From: Armatimonadetes bacterium 55-13
GTDB lineage: Bacteria; Armatimonadota; Fimbriimonadia; Fimbriimonadales; Fimbriimonadaceae
Assembly: GCA_001898035.1 (NCBI GenBank)
Contig: MKRX01000002.1
Span: 194,591-258,590 of the forward strand
Reading direction: 5' to 3'
DNA length: 64,000 bases
The position numbers and the translations under genes are program-made. Numbering within the stretch: position 1 is the first letter of the stretch; the number at the start of each line of letters is the position of its first letter. Shown piece after piece: positions 63,742-64,000 of the stretch. Under the pieces are notes generated by a model that saw only the letters and a list, made by a program, of their open reading frames with translations, had not been told where the DNA came from and searched no databases.

Positions 63742-64000
63742 CTTTTTCGGGTTTTACGGAAGACCTGGGGGAGGGGCTGCGGGTGTGGGCATTTTGCCTT
63801 TGGGGGTTACTTAACCGGGTGCGCTCGATTTGCGAGTGCGTCGGACTCGACCGGAGATTTGAGTGTGTTCTGGTTCAGAGCGCTCTGTTTGGGCCGCGCG
63901 CGTACGACGGTAGGACCTCGGCTACATTGCGCTCGGTGATTGATTGCGCGTTGTGGAGGCCGAGCGAGATGTAGGCGTCAGTCCTTCTGACGTGGGCGTG
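63742..64000. other. Right edge, no supported gene
   Basis: No frame here has family features. GCGTCAG-TCCTT-CTGACG (about 63969-63986) is a small hairpin. A promoter for the DUF3592 gene is expected near 63745. Confidence 0.4.

Overview
The window looks like a chromosome segment of an Armatimonadota bacterium, probably close to Fimbriimonas. The evidence is a prepilin-type protein with a long FTLIELL...[12 protein letters not shown]-terminus and a C-terminal H-x-DxH motif, PSCyt1/DUF1553 plus Tat-exported DUF1501 genes, a PEP-CTERM protein, and high GC with C/G-ending codons. This assignment is inferred from family content; no rRNA gene is present.

Layout. 1-7.5 kb: a partial secreted dehydrogenase-like gene, a small monooxygenase, a lone glutamate synthase large subunit (GltB), an exported DUF4424-like protein and a GRDP-like membrane protein. 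7.5-12 kb: an alpha-N-acetylglucosaminidase (GH89) operon with two unknown secreted proteins. 12.1-14.7 kb: two tandem zinc-ribbon genes, the second with HEAT-like repeats. 14.8-17.4 kb: CsbD, an overlooked 54-residue DUF1328 gene, a candidate structured RNA and HPPD. 17.4-23.2 kb: transglutaminase, PEP-CTERM protein, CBS protein, a pseudogene read in one frame with four internal stops, prepilin, uridine kinase and an FMN-barrel protein. 23.2-27.3 kb: a PAS histidine kinase with response regulator, a P-loop kinase and a DUF1003 protein. 27.3-35.9 kb: repeats, tRNA-Thr(CGU), and a compact type I restriction operon (hsdR-hsdS-DUF262/DUF1524-hsdM), then a repeat-rich gap with a prepilin remnant.

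35.9-46.9 kb: a DUF1553/DUF1501 pair, a RhaS-type sugar ABC transporter operon and a divergent L-ribulokinase. The divergent promoter region carries a two-half-site motif that recurs 9 kb away at 35.9 kb. 46.9-52.7 kb: a G-rich tandem repeat, a Cys-rich secreted protein and an RND efflux adaptor/pump pair whose adaptor carries two metal-binding ribbons. 52.7-58.8 kb: small hypothetical genes, a GH-A-like barrel protein and a cytoplasmic alpha-L-rhamnosidase (GH78). 58.9-63.7 kb: a TPR protein, a tightly packed gnd-zwf-pgl oxidative pentose phosphate operon and a DUF3592 protein overlapping pgl antiparallel.

The genes suggest an aerobic heterotroph living on plant or polymeric glycans: exported GH89, rhamnosidase, pentose/deoxyhexose uptake and kinase, and NADPH generation by gnd/zwf/pgl. 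The best leads for something undescribed are the structured RNA candidate near 15.3 kb, the duplicated operator-like motif, the DUF262 nuclease embedded in the type I operon, the same-frame four-stop pseudogene at 20.1-20.6 kb, and a family of double-palindrome repeats present three times.
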